This document shows, piece by piece, positions 10,313 through 19,600 of a stretch of 36,555 nt of DNA (position 1 is the first letter of the stretch; each line of letters starts with the position of its first letter). The stretch is from contig NZ_FMBA01000023.1 of the NCBI RefSeq assembly GCF_900094935.1, positions 1 through 36,555 on the forward strand, written 5' to 3'. The stretch is from Gilliamella intestini (lineage in GTDB: Bacteria; Pseudomonadota; Gammaproteobacteria; Enterobacterales; Orbaceae). Under the pieces are notes generated by a model, which worked only from the letters and a program-made list of their open reading frames with translations, had not been told where the DNA came from and ran no database searches. A program made the translations under genes and the position numbers.

Positions 10313-10333
10313 AAACCGCCATTTAGGCGGTTT
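10313..10333 (-). terminator. Hairpin between ackA and pta (attenuating terminator)
   Basis: AAACCGCC (10313-10320) pairs perfectly with GGCGGTTT (10326-10333) around a 5-base loop. On the minus strand it is followed by GTTTTT. It sits 10 bp past the ackA stop and before pta, so it may partly terminate the operon or stabilise the ackA mRNA. Confidence 0.65.
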
Positions 10334-10342
10334 TAATATTTA

Positions 10343-11548
10343 TTAAGCAGTTAGACGTGCAGCATCTTGAGCAATAACAAGCTCTTCATTGGTAGGAATC
10401 ACCATCGCAATTGCAGAACCATCTTTAGTGATTGTTCCACCTTGACCAAAACGCGCTGCAAGGTTACGTTCTTGATCAAGTTCAAAACCAAGAATACTTA
10501 ATTTTTGTAACGCCATGCGACGAACTTCTTCAGAGTTTTCACCAATACCGCCAGTAAATACTATAGCATCTAAACGCCCATCTAAAAGCATTGCATAACC
10601 ACCAATATATTTAACTAAACGGTGAACAAAAACATCTAAAGCATTTTTAGCGTTTTCATCTGTTTCATAATTATCAGTTACGTAACGGCAGTCACTACTT
10701 GCACCCGTTAAACCTAATAAACCCGATTTTTTATTTAATAGATTATTAATATCAGCAACAGACATTTTTAAATTGTCGTGTAAGAAGAACATAATCGCTG
10801 GATCAATATCGCCACTACGTGTACCCATTACTAAACCTTCAAGCGGAGTTAAACCCATTGAAGTTTCAACACATTTACCATTTTTAACCGCTGTAATTGA
10901 TGCACCATTACCTAAATGGCAAGTAATAACATTGGTTTGGTCAACAGGTTTATTTAATAATTTTGCTGCTTGTTGGCTTACATAATAGTGGCTTGTACCA
11001 TGCGCACCATAACGACGAATACCATGTTTGGTGTATAATTCGTTTGGAATAGCATATAAATAGGCTTCTTTTGGCATTGTTGTATGGAATGCTGTATCAA
11101 ATACCGCTACATTTTTATTTTTTAGATGTGGGAATGCGGCAAATGCTTCACGAATACCGATTAAATGTGCAGGGTTATGTAAAGGTGCGAATGCTGATGC
11201 ATCTTCAATGCCTTTTAATACTGAATCATCAATTACAACTGATTGAGTGTATTTTTCACCACCGTGAACAATACGATGACCAATCGATTTAATACTATCT
11301 AATAATTCTGGTTTTTGAGGGAAGATACTATTAACAATAAATTTAATTGCTTCACTATGTGCAGCACCTGCACCTAAAGATGCTTCGCCTTTAACACCAT
11401 CAAGCTTCCATTTAATACGTGCATCAGGAAGGTGAAAACATTCAGCTAAACCAGATAAAAATTCATCGCCGTTTTCAGGGTTTATAATGGCAAATTTTAA
11501 TGATGAACTTCCACAATTAAGAACAAGAGCGTTATTACTTGATGACAT
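10343..11548 (-). CDS. ackA: Acetate kinase
   Basis: Converts acetyl phosphate and ADP to acetate and ATP, or the reverse, in the cytoplasm. The protein has 401 residues (E. coli 400) and the full family signatures: [13 protein letters not shown] at the N-terminus, [10 protein letters not shown], the FDTAFH block, HLGNGAS and GTRSGDIDP, and the C-terminal [10 protein letters not shown] choose the ATG at 11548 because AGGAA lies 6 bases before it and the protein then starts as in relatives; an upstream in-frame start at 11590 would add 14 unrelated residues. It is first gene of ackA-pta. The divergent yfbV lies across a 170-bp promoter region containing an FNR-like box, which fits oxygen-dependent control of this fermentation pathway. 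Confidence 0.98.
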   Translation of the reverse strand: MSSSNNALVLNCGSSSLKFAIINPENGDEFLSGLAECFHLPDARIKWKLDGVKGEASLGAGAAHSEAIKFIVNSIFPQKPELLDSIKSIGHRIVHGGEKYTQSVVIDDSVLKGIEDASAFAPLHNPAHLIGIREAFAAFPHLKNKNVAVFDTAFHTTMPKEAYLYAIPNELYTKHGIRRYGAHGTSHYYVSQQAAKLLNKPVDQTNVITCHLGNGASITAVKNGKCVETSMGLTPLEGLVMGTRSGDIDPAIMFFLHDNLKMSVADINNLLNKKSGLLGLTGASSDCRYVTDNYETDENAKNALDVFVHRLVKYIGGYAMLLDGRLDAIVFTGGIGENSEEVRRMALQKLSILGFELDQERNLAARFGQGGTITKDGSAIAMVIPTNEELVIAQDAARLTA

Positions 11549-11607
11549 AGTAATTCCTATAGATTGAATAAAAAGACATATACCAATCAAAATTGGTAAC
11601 TCAGCAC

Positions 11608-11621
11608 ATGATAAAAATCAA
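11608..11621 (-). promoter_or_regulatory. Candidate FNR-type box upstream of ackA
   Basis: On the minus strand the site reads TTGATTTTTATCAT, which matches the FNR consensus TTGAT-N4-ATCAA at 9 of 10 fixed positions. It lies about 60 bp before the ackA start codon, a common activator position. A separate perfect inverted repeat TACCAAT-CAAA-ATTGGTA (11581-11598) lies between it and the gene. The site is inferred only from sequence. Confidence 0.45.
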
Positions 11622-11718
11622 TGCAACTACACTAGGTGACTTCTGATATCTTGCTTTTTGAGATAAAATAGAGGAGTCTCCAATTTGAATAACGCTATTT
11701 TAAGACAATAAGAAGTGA

Positions 11719-12201
11719 ATGTCGAGGAATCCACAAAAGATGAACCTAATAAACACATTTAAGGCTGGGGTAAGGTATATAAAGCTTTGTCCGACAGACA
11801 AACAACTAATGCATTCATTTCCTGAATTAAAAATCATTAAACACATAAAAACCGCAAACAAATACTTGCCCCCTATCATTATTGGCTTACTGGTTTGGCA
11901 ATATTGCCTGCCAGCGCAAATTGCAGTAACAGTAATAACCATATTATTTGCTTTAAGTTTGCCTTTACAAGGGTTATTTTGGCTAGGACGACGTGCGCTA
12001 TCGCCCTTACCGCTTAACTTAATTGACTGTTATAATCAATTAAAATTAAAGTTGATTGCTAAAAAAATTATCGCTGAAAATAGCACAGACGACAATAAGC
12101 TAACATTTGAAGCATTTATGAACATTATAAATTTAGCCAAATTGCACTTAGGTGATTATTTTGGGCAAGATGATGATTCCTCACCTTATTATAAAGACTA
12201 A
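11719..12201 (+). CDS. yfbV: YfbV-type membrane protein (UPF0208)
   Basis: A 160-residue inner-membrane protein of the YfbV/UPF0208 family. Two hydrophobic segments are visible (about 50-66 and 71-92), the second followed by the conserved ALSLPLQGLFWLGRRALSPL, which closely matches E. coli YfbV. In E. coli YfbV has been linked to organisation of the Ter macrodomain, but its molecular role is not settled. The arrangement divergent from ackA is the same as in E. coli, which strengthens the call. The ribosome binding site is weak. An alternative ATG seven codons downstream is possible. It is followed after 5 bp by priC, so the two are probably co-transcribed. Confidence 0.9.
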   Translation: MSRNPQKMNLINTFKAGVRYIKLCPTDKQLMHSFPELKIIKHIKTANKYLPPIIIGLLVWQYCLPAQIAVTVITILFALSLPLQGLFWLGRRALSPLPLNLIDCYNQLKLKLIAKKIIAENSTDDNKLTFEAFMNIINLAKLHLGDYFGQDDDSSPYYKD

Positions 12202-12206
12202 CAACA

Positions 12207-12719
12207 ATGGCAAATTTACTCACTACCCTAAAAAATCAAATTGATCAACTAGAACAACAGATCAATTTGGTAAACGAACAGCGGTTTCAAGAGCCCTATT
12301 TTGATGAGCAACTATTTCAAACCAATAAAATTGTGACAGACAAAACGTTTTACCTTGAAAAAATAAAACAAACCTATCACGCATTAGTTGCCAATATTAA
12401 ATCAGAAAAAATTGAACAAATCACATTTTTATCCGACACATTAGTTAACCAAATTACAGCTCTAACACGCGAACTAGCTACTCATGACTTACGTAAGAAA
12501 GAACCTAAACATGTTATTGAAGAAACTTTAGCACAAAAGCACATGCGTCATTTAGATTACTTACGCCGACTACAAGAAATGAAATACGAGCTAGAGCTAT
12601 CGCCTGAAGTTATCAATCAAAGCAAAATAGCTGCACTTGATAATCGAATTTACCGCTGTGAACAAGCAATTAAAAAAATTGAGTTTGAGATGGAAAGTGA
12701 TATCAATGATTTCCAATAA
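12207..12719 (+). CDS. priC: Primosomal replication protein PriC
   Basis: PriC helps reload the replicative helicase at stalled forks independently of PriA/PriB. The 170-residue protein is highly charged and mostly helical. It keeps the family's recognisable C-terminal half, with HLDYLRRLQEMKYELE aligning to HQDFERRLREM in E. coli, and the late RIYRCEQAIKKIE helix. The N-terminal half (LFQT near residue 38) also aligns. It lies 5 bp after yfbV on the same strand and has no clear ribosome binding site, so translation may be coupled. In E. coli priC is elsewhere; the pairing with yfbV is a local feature. The identification rests on weakly conserved sequence but the overall pattern is consistent. 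Confidence 0.85.
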   Translation: MANLLTTLKNQIDQLEQQINLVNEQRFQEPYFDEQLFQTNKIVTDKTFYLEKIKQTYHALVANIKSEKIEQITFLSDTLVNQITALTRELATHDLRKKEPKHVIEETLAQKHMRHLDYLRRLQEMKYELELSPEVINQSKIAALDNRIYRCEQAIKKIEFEMESDINDFQ

Positions 12720-12795
12720 AAGCCAATTTAATGTCGTAAACAATAGTTACATAACTAATGCATAAAATTAATTATCAGCCTTTAATAAATTATTA

Positions 12796-13446
12796 TTAAT
12801 TATTTGATGAATTAAAACCCATTAATCGACAAAAACACTTAGCATTATAGCCTTTAAAATAAAATTGAACCTGAATACTCTCCAAAGCGTAGATAAATGC
12901 TCTTGCTCCCTCATACGAATAAAAACCACTTACCCAACGTTTATTTAACTTAAGCTTATCATTTTTGAAAGTCAAACATAACAAACATGAATTTATGGGT
13001 GATGAATAATATCTAGGGCTAATCATTCCTTTTTTCTGATGAGATACTCGCATAGTAATTTTAACATTAAGATCACTATTGATATCATAACAAATATCTC
13101 GCCTAAATTTTCTTGATACAATAATTTTATTATTGCTAAGTATAGAAAAAACTGGCGAAAAAAGCATTTTCACTATATACAACAGACTAGTAATTAAAAA
13201 AATTCCACATACAAAACTATCAAAATTCAATAAATTCAAACCTAAAAAACGATTAACTGCGTCAAAAAACAGCAAAGTCTCGACATAATAAAAATCAATT
13301 ACAAAAACAAATAAAATAAGAAAAAAACACCCCAACAGTATTCCTGTAAGACTACCCACTAGCAGGGTACAAGTTAAAGACTTTGGGAATGGTCCGAATA
13401 TTATTATTTTGGGTTTTGCTCTTGTTGGTTTAAGTCGTTTTCTCAT
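12796..13446 (-). CDS. Uncharacterised membrane protein
   Basis: I do not recognise this 216-residue protein. It starts with a very basic cytoplasmic tail (MRKRLKPTRAKPK), has two strong hydrophobic segments (about 25-52 and 78-97) and then a soluble, Lys/Arg-rich C-terminal half with several cysteines and no motif I know. The layout resembles small two-helix membrane proteins with a PH-like or DUF-type cytoplasmic domain, but that is only a guess. It converges on priC and is divergent from cysK, so it is a stand-alone gene. Base composition is even more A/T-rich than its neighbours, which could mean recent acquisition or weak constraint. Confidence 0.6.
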   Translation of the reverse strand: MRKRLKPTRAKPKIIIFGPFPKSLTCTLLVGSLTGILLGCFFLILFVFVIDFYYVETLLFFDAVNRFLGLNLLNFDSFVCGIFLITSLLYIVKMLFSPVFSILSNNKIIVSRKFRRDICYDINSDLNVKITMRVSHQKKGMISPRYYSSPINSCLLCLTFKNDKLKLNKRWVSGFYSYEGARAFIYALESIQVQFYFKGYNAKCFCRLMGFNSSNN

Positions 13447-13704
13447 TAAATTGCGTTATATTAATCTATTAATTGGATTAATATAATGTCAAAAAAATCT
13501 ACCAATTACGATAAAAATAGAATTACGTTATACGATGATTGTGTTTATTCTTCTTATCACAAAGTGGTTTATTATGACTAAAACGAATATTGTTATAATG
13601 ATTAATTAGTATCGTCTTTATGGGATAATATTTATAATAATGATCATCCATAATCAGTAGTATAATACTATTCTATTTTAAAGCGATTAATTAAGGATTT
13701 TGAT

Positions 13705-14670
13705 ATGAGTAACATATTTGATGATAACTCACAAACCATTGGGCATACGCCGTTAGTCAGATTAAAACATTTTGGAAATGGAAATATATTAGCCAAAGTC
13801 GAATCACGCAATCCGAGTTTTAGTGTTAAATGCCGCATTGCATCAAATATGATTTGGGATGCTGAAAAACGAGGTTTATTAAATTCTGACGTTGAATTAG
13901 TTGAACCAACCAGTGGTAATACTGGTATTGCCCTTGCGTCTGTTGCAGCTGCTCGTGGTTACAAGTTAACATTAACCATGCCTGAAAGCATGAGCATTGA
14001 ACGTAGAAAGCTTCTTAAAGCACTTGGTGCTAACTTAGTATTGACCGAAGCGGCCAAAGGAATGAAAGGCGCGATCGAAAAAGCTGAAGAAATTGTTGCC
14101 AGTGATCCTACAAAAAATATTATGCTACAACAATTTAGTAATCCGGCTAACCCTGAAATTCACGAAAAAACAACAGGCCCTGAAATTTGGCAAGATACCG
14201 ATGGTAAAGTCGATATTTTTATTGCTGGCGTCGGAACTGGGGGCACTTTTACTGGTGTAACACGCTACCTTAAAAACACCCAAGGAAAGGATATTACGGC
14301 TGTTGCCGTTGAACCCTCTAATTCACCAGTCATTAGCCAAGCGCTTTCTGGCGAACCAATAAAGCCTGGGCCACACAAGATCCAAGGTATTGGTGCAGGA
14401 TTTATTCCTGATAATTTAGATTTAAGTTTAATTGACTTAGTTGAAAAGGTTACCAACGAGCAAGCCATTGATACCGCTCGCGAATTAATGGAAAAAGAAG
14501 GCATATTGGCAGGGATCTCGTCTGGTGCCGCAGTTTTTGCAGCAGGCCGCCTAGCAAAATTACCTGAAAACGCCGGTAAAACTATTGTGGTTATCTTGCC
14601 ATCTTCTGGCGAACGTTATTTAAGCACTGATTTATTTAGTGGGATTTTTACTGAAAAAGAGTTGGGATAA
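13705..14670 (+). CDS. cysK: Cysteine synthase A (O-acetylserine sulfhydrylase)
   Basis: Makes cysteine from O-acetylserine and sulfide with a PLP cofactor. The protein is 321 residues (E. coli CysK 323) and very similar to it. Key features are the PLP lysine at about residue 42 in [15 protein letters not shown], the substrate loop TSGNTG (69-74), the phosphate-binding GVGTGGT near 177, and SSGAA and [10 protein letters not shown] near the C-terminus. It is the A type: the start [19 protein letters not shown] and the full length distinguish it from CysM. AAGGA lies 7-8 bases before the ATG. A likely -10 box TATAAT (13661-13666) lies about 40 bp upstream, inside a 13-bp palindrome. It is a single-gene unit. 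Confidence 0.97.
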   Translation: MSNIFDDNSQTIGHTPLVRLKHFGNGNILAKVESRNPSFSVKCRIASNMIWDAEKRGLLNSDVELVEPTSGNTGIALASVAAARGYKLTLTMPESMSIERRKLLKALGANLVLTEAAKGMKGAIEKAEEIVASDPTKNIMLQQFSNPANPEIHEKTTGPEIWQDTDGKVDIFIAGVGTGGTFTGVTRYLKNTQGKDITAVAVEPSNSPVISQALSGEPIKPGPHKIQGIGAGFIPDNLDLSLIDLVEKVTNEQAIDTARELMEKEGILAGISSGAAVFAAGRLAKLPENAGKTIVVILPSSGERYLSTDLFSGIFTEKELG

Positions 14671-14777
14671 ACGACATCAAATAAACATCTCAATAACTAA
14701 CACCACGTTATAGCGGTGTTAGAATAATAAACAATATGTTATAACAAAATATTAATAATAACTTGAACACAATCAAC

Positions 14778-15782
14778 TTATGTATCTTGAATAATGCCAA
14801 AATGCCGATATGCATGCGGTGTTGCAATTCTGCCACGAGGCGTTCGTTGAATATAGCCTTGTTGAATTAAAAATGGCTCAAGCACATCTTCGATCGTTTC
14901 GCGTTCTTCACCAATAGCTGCTGCAATGTTATCAAGACCAACTGGCCCACCCATAAATTTTTCGATAATGGCTAGCAATAATTTGCGATCCATATAATCA
15001 AATCCTTCGTTATCAACATCAAGCATATCAAGCGCTTGAGTCGCAATTTTTTGATCGATAACGCCTTTTGATTTTACATCGGCATAATCGCGTACACGGC
15101 GCAAAAGTCGATTTGCAATTCGGGGGGTACCGCGTGAACGTTGGGCAATTAAATGCGCACCTTCGTCTGACAGATCCATACCCAAAAATTTAGCGCTACG
15201 GTTAACAATATATTCCAAATCCTCAACCCGATAAAACTCAAGTCGTTGTACAATACCAAAACGATCTCGTAGTGGCGAGGTTAGCGAACCAGCTCGAGTT
15301 GTTGCACCAATTAATGTAAAAGGAGGAAGATCAATTTTAATCGAGCGCGCTGCAGGGCCTTCGCCAATCATAATATCTAATTGGTAATCTTCCATTGCAG
15401 GATATAAAATTTCCTCAACAACAGGAGACAATCGGTGGATTTCGTCAATAAACAGCACATCATTAGGCTCTAAATTAGTCAACATAGCAGCTAAATCGCC
15501 GGCCTTTTCAAGCACAGGTCCTGAAGTAGTACGTAGGTTAACATTCATTTCATTGGCAACAATATTAGCTAACGTGGTTTTTCCTAATCCTGGCGGCCCA
15601 AAAATTAACACATGATCGAGTGCATCACTGCGTTGCTTAGCTGCTTGAATAAAAATCTTCATCTGTTCACGCACCTGCGGTTGCCCAATATATTCATCCA
15701 AACATTTAGGCCGAATTGCACGATCGAGTGATTCTTCTTCCTTTTGCGCTTGTGGAGCAATTAAACGATCCGCTTCAATCAT
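14778..15782 (-). CDS. ruvB: Holliday junction branch migration helicase RuvB
   Basis: AAA+ motor that drives branch migration of Holliday junctions with RuvA. It is 334 residues (E. coli 336). Walker [11 protein letters not shown] is at about 61-70, Walker [10 protein letters not shown] near 110, sensor 1 [18 protein letters not shown] near 160-177, and a C-terminal winged helix includes [17 protein letters not shown], ending [14 protein letters not shown] take the ATG at 15782, which gives the family start MIEADRL with AGGG 7 bases upstream; an in-frame TTG at 15788 is less likely. It follows ruvA after about 13 bp. No ruvC is adjacent. Confidence 0.98.
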   Translation of the reverse strand: MIEADRLIAPQAQKEEESLDRAIRPKCLDEYIGQPQVREQMKIFIQAAKQRSDALDHVLIFGPPGLGKTTLANIVANEMNVNLRTTSGPVLEKAGDLAAMLTNLEPNDVLFIDEIHRLSPVVEEILYPAMEDYQLDIMIGEGPAARSIKIDLPPFTLIGATTRAGSLTSPLRDRFGIVQRLEFYRVEDLEYIVNRSAKFLGMDLSDEGAHLIAQRSRGTPRIANRLLRRVRDYADVKSKGVIDQKIATQALDMLDVDNEGFDYMDRKLLLAIIEKFMGGPVGLDNIAAAIGEERETIEDVLEPFLIQQGYIQRTPRGRIATPHAYRHFGIIQDT

Positions 15783-15795
15783 AATCAATCCCTAT

Positions 15796-16404
15796 TTACA
15801 GTGCCGACTTTAAGGCTTCACGAATCAGCGTTTCGCTATCCATTTCTGGTTTAATGACTTTATTAATAATACGGCTAGCTTCTTGTGGTTTATAACCTAA
15901 TGCTATTAAAGCCGAAACTGCCTCGCCTTCAATCTGATCAGCCGATTTTTGAACACTGTCCATATCTACAATCGTACTAGTGTTTGATAATGGTTCCGCA
16001 AAATGTTTAATACGATCTTTCATTTCAACAATTAACCGCTGTGCCGTTTTATTGCCTACGCCCGGCAACTTAACTAAAGTCTTAATTTCGCCTTGTTCAA
16101 CAGCATTAATAAATTGCGGTGCAGACATACCTGACAAAATAGCTAACGCCAATTTAGGCCCCACACCATTAACTTTAATAAGCTCACGAAATAACTCACG
16201 CTCTTGCTCTTGATTAAATCCATACAATACTTGGGCATCTTCACGCACAGTAAAATGCGTTAATACAATAACTTCTTGCCCGTTTTCAGGTAACTCATAA
16301 AAACAGGTCATCGGCATAAACACATTATAGCCGACGCCACCAACTTCAATCAGAACTTTTGGAGGCTGTTTTTCAATAATAGTGCCACGTAAACGACCAA
16401 TCAC
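15796..16404 (-). CDS. ruvA: Holliday junction DNA-binding subunit RuvA
   Basis: Tetrameric protein that binds four-way junctions and recruits RuvB. At 202 residues it is the usual length (E. coli 203). It has the N-terminal OB fold ([20 protein letters not shown]), the two helix-hairpin-helix motifs ([17 protein letters not shown] and [19 protein letters not shown]), an acidic linker and the C-terminal RuvB-binding domain ([18 protein letters not shown]). The start codon is GTG at 16404, with AGGA 6 bases upstream. It forms a two-gene operon with ruvB. Confidence 0.98.
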   Translation of the reverse strand: MIGRLRGTIIEKQPPKVLIEVGGVGYNVFMPMTCFYELPENGQEVIVLTHFTVREDAQVLYGFNQEQERELFRELIKVNGVGPKLALAILSGMSAPQFINAVEQGEIKTLVKLPGVGNKTAQRLIVEMKDRIKHFAEPLSNTSTIVDMDSVQKSADQIEGEAVSALIALGYKPQEASRIINKVIKPEMDSETLIREALKSAL

Positions 16405-16617
16405 AATATATCCTTAATAATAAAGCATAATAAATAAGCAAATAATAAGGTGTAGTTTACCTGATAGCAAAAAAATAATAAAGAAAAACTGTATAAATAG
16501 ACAGTCAATAGCAAAAAAATATTATCTAAATAGCTAAAAACAAAAATTAAACATCACCATAATTAGATTAACTGTATGAGGATGTTTGGATTTTATTAAA
16601 TATGCTCTTTTGATAAA

Positions 16618-16673
16618 AATAGCCTTTATTTTAACCAGGCTATTTACTTAAAAAAGCACCTAAAAAGAGGTGC
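16618..16673 (-). terminator. Tandem terminators downstream of the second autotransporter
   Basis: Two hairpins lie in tandem. The nearer one is GCACCT (16656-16661) with AGGTGC (16668-16673), followed on the minus strand by TTTTTT; its flanking A and T runs make it work in both directions. The second is AATAGCCT (16618-16625) with AGGCTATT (16637-16644), followed on the minus strand by TTTTT. Confidence 0.7.
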
Positions 16674-16695
16674 CTTTTGATTTTGGTATCGTTTT

Positions 16696-19600
16696 TTAAA
16701 ACAGATATTTTATTCCAACTATACCTTGTGTATCTCGCTGAGCGTGTTCTCCAAACTGTTGTGAAATATTACCCGATAAATATAAATTGTCTTTAATACG
16801 TCCTTCTATGCCAATTTTGGCTTCAGCCACGTTTTTTGTACCTTGAATGTTTGTCGTTGCATCAGTCATATTAACAGCATAATTTTTAGTATTATGTAGC
16901 CAGTTAAATTCAGCAAATGGCTCTATTTGGGTACCCGATTTAATGTTTTGATTATGTCTATTTAGCGAAATACGCATACCTAAACGTGTTTGGATATTAC
17001 CATCTCCTTCACCATAAACTCGAGTTCCGTTGTTTTCAGTATGATCATTTGCTTTAACATCTAACCACATAACCTGTGCTTGAGGACGAATATAGATATC
17101 ATTGAACATATCGCCATCAGTAAAAAATGAAGCAATTTTATACTCATATCCTAGCTCCAACGAAGCGGTAAAACCATGGCTGTGGTATTTCTCATTAGCT
17201 AACTGCTCACCTTGTACGCGGTTATTAAACCAATTATACAAGATCCAGCTATCAGCATAGGCGCCTTCTCGCTCTTGTATGTTTTGATACCATGTACCAT
17301 ACAAGCCTATATTATAACCTTCAACTTTACCATCTGAACGATATTTTGAAATATGGCTACGTGTGGTACTGTTTTGTTTTCCATAACCACCGGTCAAACC
17401 AATATGTAGCTCATCTTGTATAAAGAAGGAATTTGTTAATACATCACCACCAAGTTGGAATACCGTTCGATTAGCAGTCGTTTTTAACTGTTTATCAGAT
17501 GTCGTATTTTTACTGTGTCCTTGAGTAATTCTTGCCCATACACTGTTGTGTTTATTTCCATCATTGGATAAATTAGCCTGCCCGATATGATCTTGTCGAT
17601 CTTGTAAACGCATAGTAAATAAATTATTAGCTGCTGCTAAGTTGTTGACATAACTTCCGGCCTCAGGGCGAAAAACACGGATCTTTTTATTTGAAGAGTT
17701 TGGGGTATTTCCTATATTAGCGTCTTTTTCACTTCCAGAATAATTAATTTCACTGGTCAAATACCATTTATTCATATTATTGCCAAAGTTATCGCCCTGT
17801 TGCAGATGATATTCATAACTACCTGCAATAATGCGCCCATCTTGTTGGAAAGCATTTTCAGTTGAGCTACCTGTACTGATAAGCTCAATACCTTCAATTG
17901 TGTGCGCACCGTGCCCACCTTCATTAATAACCTTAACTTTAGTGGTACCAGTAGCCGATCCTGTAATTTTTAGTCTGTCAGTTATACTCGCATCATCTGC
18001 AAGTACTGTACCGAATTGTACCGTTCCTCCTTCGCCAATCCAATTACCTTGCTGAACATAAGTTTGCCCTGCACAGTTTTGGCAGTTATTAAGGATCAGT
18101 GTACCTTTATTGTACATATCACCTGTTACAGTAACTGCATTATCTAAAACGTTCGCATCAAAATCATTAATCAGCATTTTGCCTTGATTATAAATGTGTG
18201 CTATTTTTTGATCGTGACCGCCCAGATTTAAAGTCCCTTCTTCTGCTATAGTCACATCAGTAGTATTGGCAATAGCGTTATCTATATCGAGCTTAAGCGT
18301 GCCATTATTGATGTTAGTTGCTCCACTATAGCTATTTTTGGCCGATAAAATCAAAGTACCAAGCCCCTCTTTGGTTAAGCTTTTACCATCCCAACCATTA
18401 ATATTATTAATATTGCTTGTGTTATCGGTTAAACTCACCTTAAGGTTAAAAATTGCACCACTTTTTAAATCAAAAGTGCCATAGCCATCACCACTAAAAT
18501 CATTCCACTTTAATCCATAGACAAGATCTCTATTTCCATTATTCAAATACAAACCAGCATAATCTTTAGCACCTTCCGTTAACAAATCATTAGTAATGCT
18601 ATATTCATAGTTGCCATTAATTCCATTTATACTGCTTACTAATAAAATATCTGTTTGCATCCAGTTGGTAATGTTAGTTTTAATTTTTGTATTATTAAAT
18701 GTGATGCTATCAGCATGTAAACTTGCCCCTTCTGTAAAAGTAAGCGTTGTTCCACTACCAAAGTTTGCATTTTTTGAAAACGACAATTTCTGACCTGAAA
18801 GCGTAACACTTGTATTACTGCCTATTTCAAAACTACCATCAACTGTTGTTTGTGCCTCGCTAGTAATTTGTAAAGTGTTATCAGAACCAGAAGCCAGCAC
18901 AATGTCACCTTGTATATCAGATCCATCTTGTAATGTTAGATTATTTTGCCCACCTGTAAAGTAAATTGCAGTACCACAATCATTATTGGAAGAGTCGCCA
19001 CAAATAATAGAGCCTTGATTACGAATATTTAAGTTATCACCATTAATTGCTATACCTGCTATGCCTTCTTCAACCTCTACTCTTCCTCCTTGAATTATAG
19101 CGCTATTGGTATTAGTAATCGTTAGATAACTTCCATTAATAGCATGACCACCACTAGCAGAACTAGCATCATAACCATAACCATCGCCCCCTATAATTTG
19201 ACCTTCATTGATTATAGAAGTATGGTTGCTATTTATTGCTATACCTGCTTGCCCTAATCCACTGCCACCATAAATTTCACCGTTATGACCATTAGTAATT
19301 GTTAGGTAATCGCCATTAATCCCATAACCACCATGATCTTCATTAGTATAAGCAGCATAATGAAGACTTCCTCCTTGAATTATGCCGTCATTAGCTATAG
19401 TACTATGATTGCTATTAATAGCATGGCCTGCTCTTCCAGAAGAATCCCCCATTCCGCCATAGCCTCCCCGTCCACCCCCGCCACCTTCTATCCTAGCATT
19501 TTTATAATTTTTAATGTTAAGATTATCTCCTGAAATGGCCATGCCACCATCGCCACCTTTTCCAGGGTTGTAAGTTTCGGTTTCGGTATCGGTATCGTAA

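Noticed and set aside
13485-13580. Short open frame of about 31 codons upstream of cysK
   Set aside because: It has no ribosome binding site and no recognisable sequence, and the DNA is so A/T-rich that chance frames are common.
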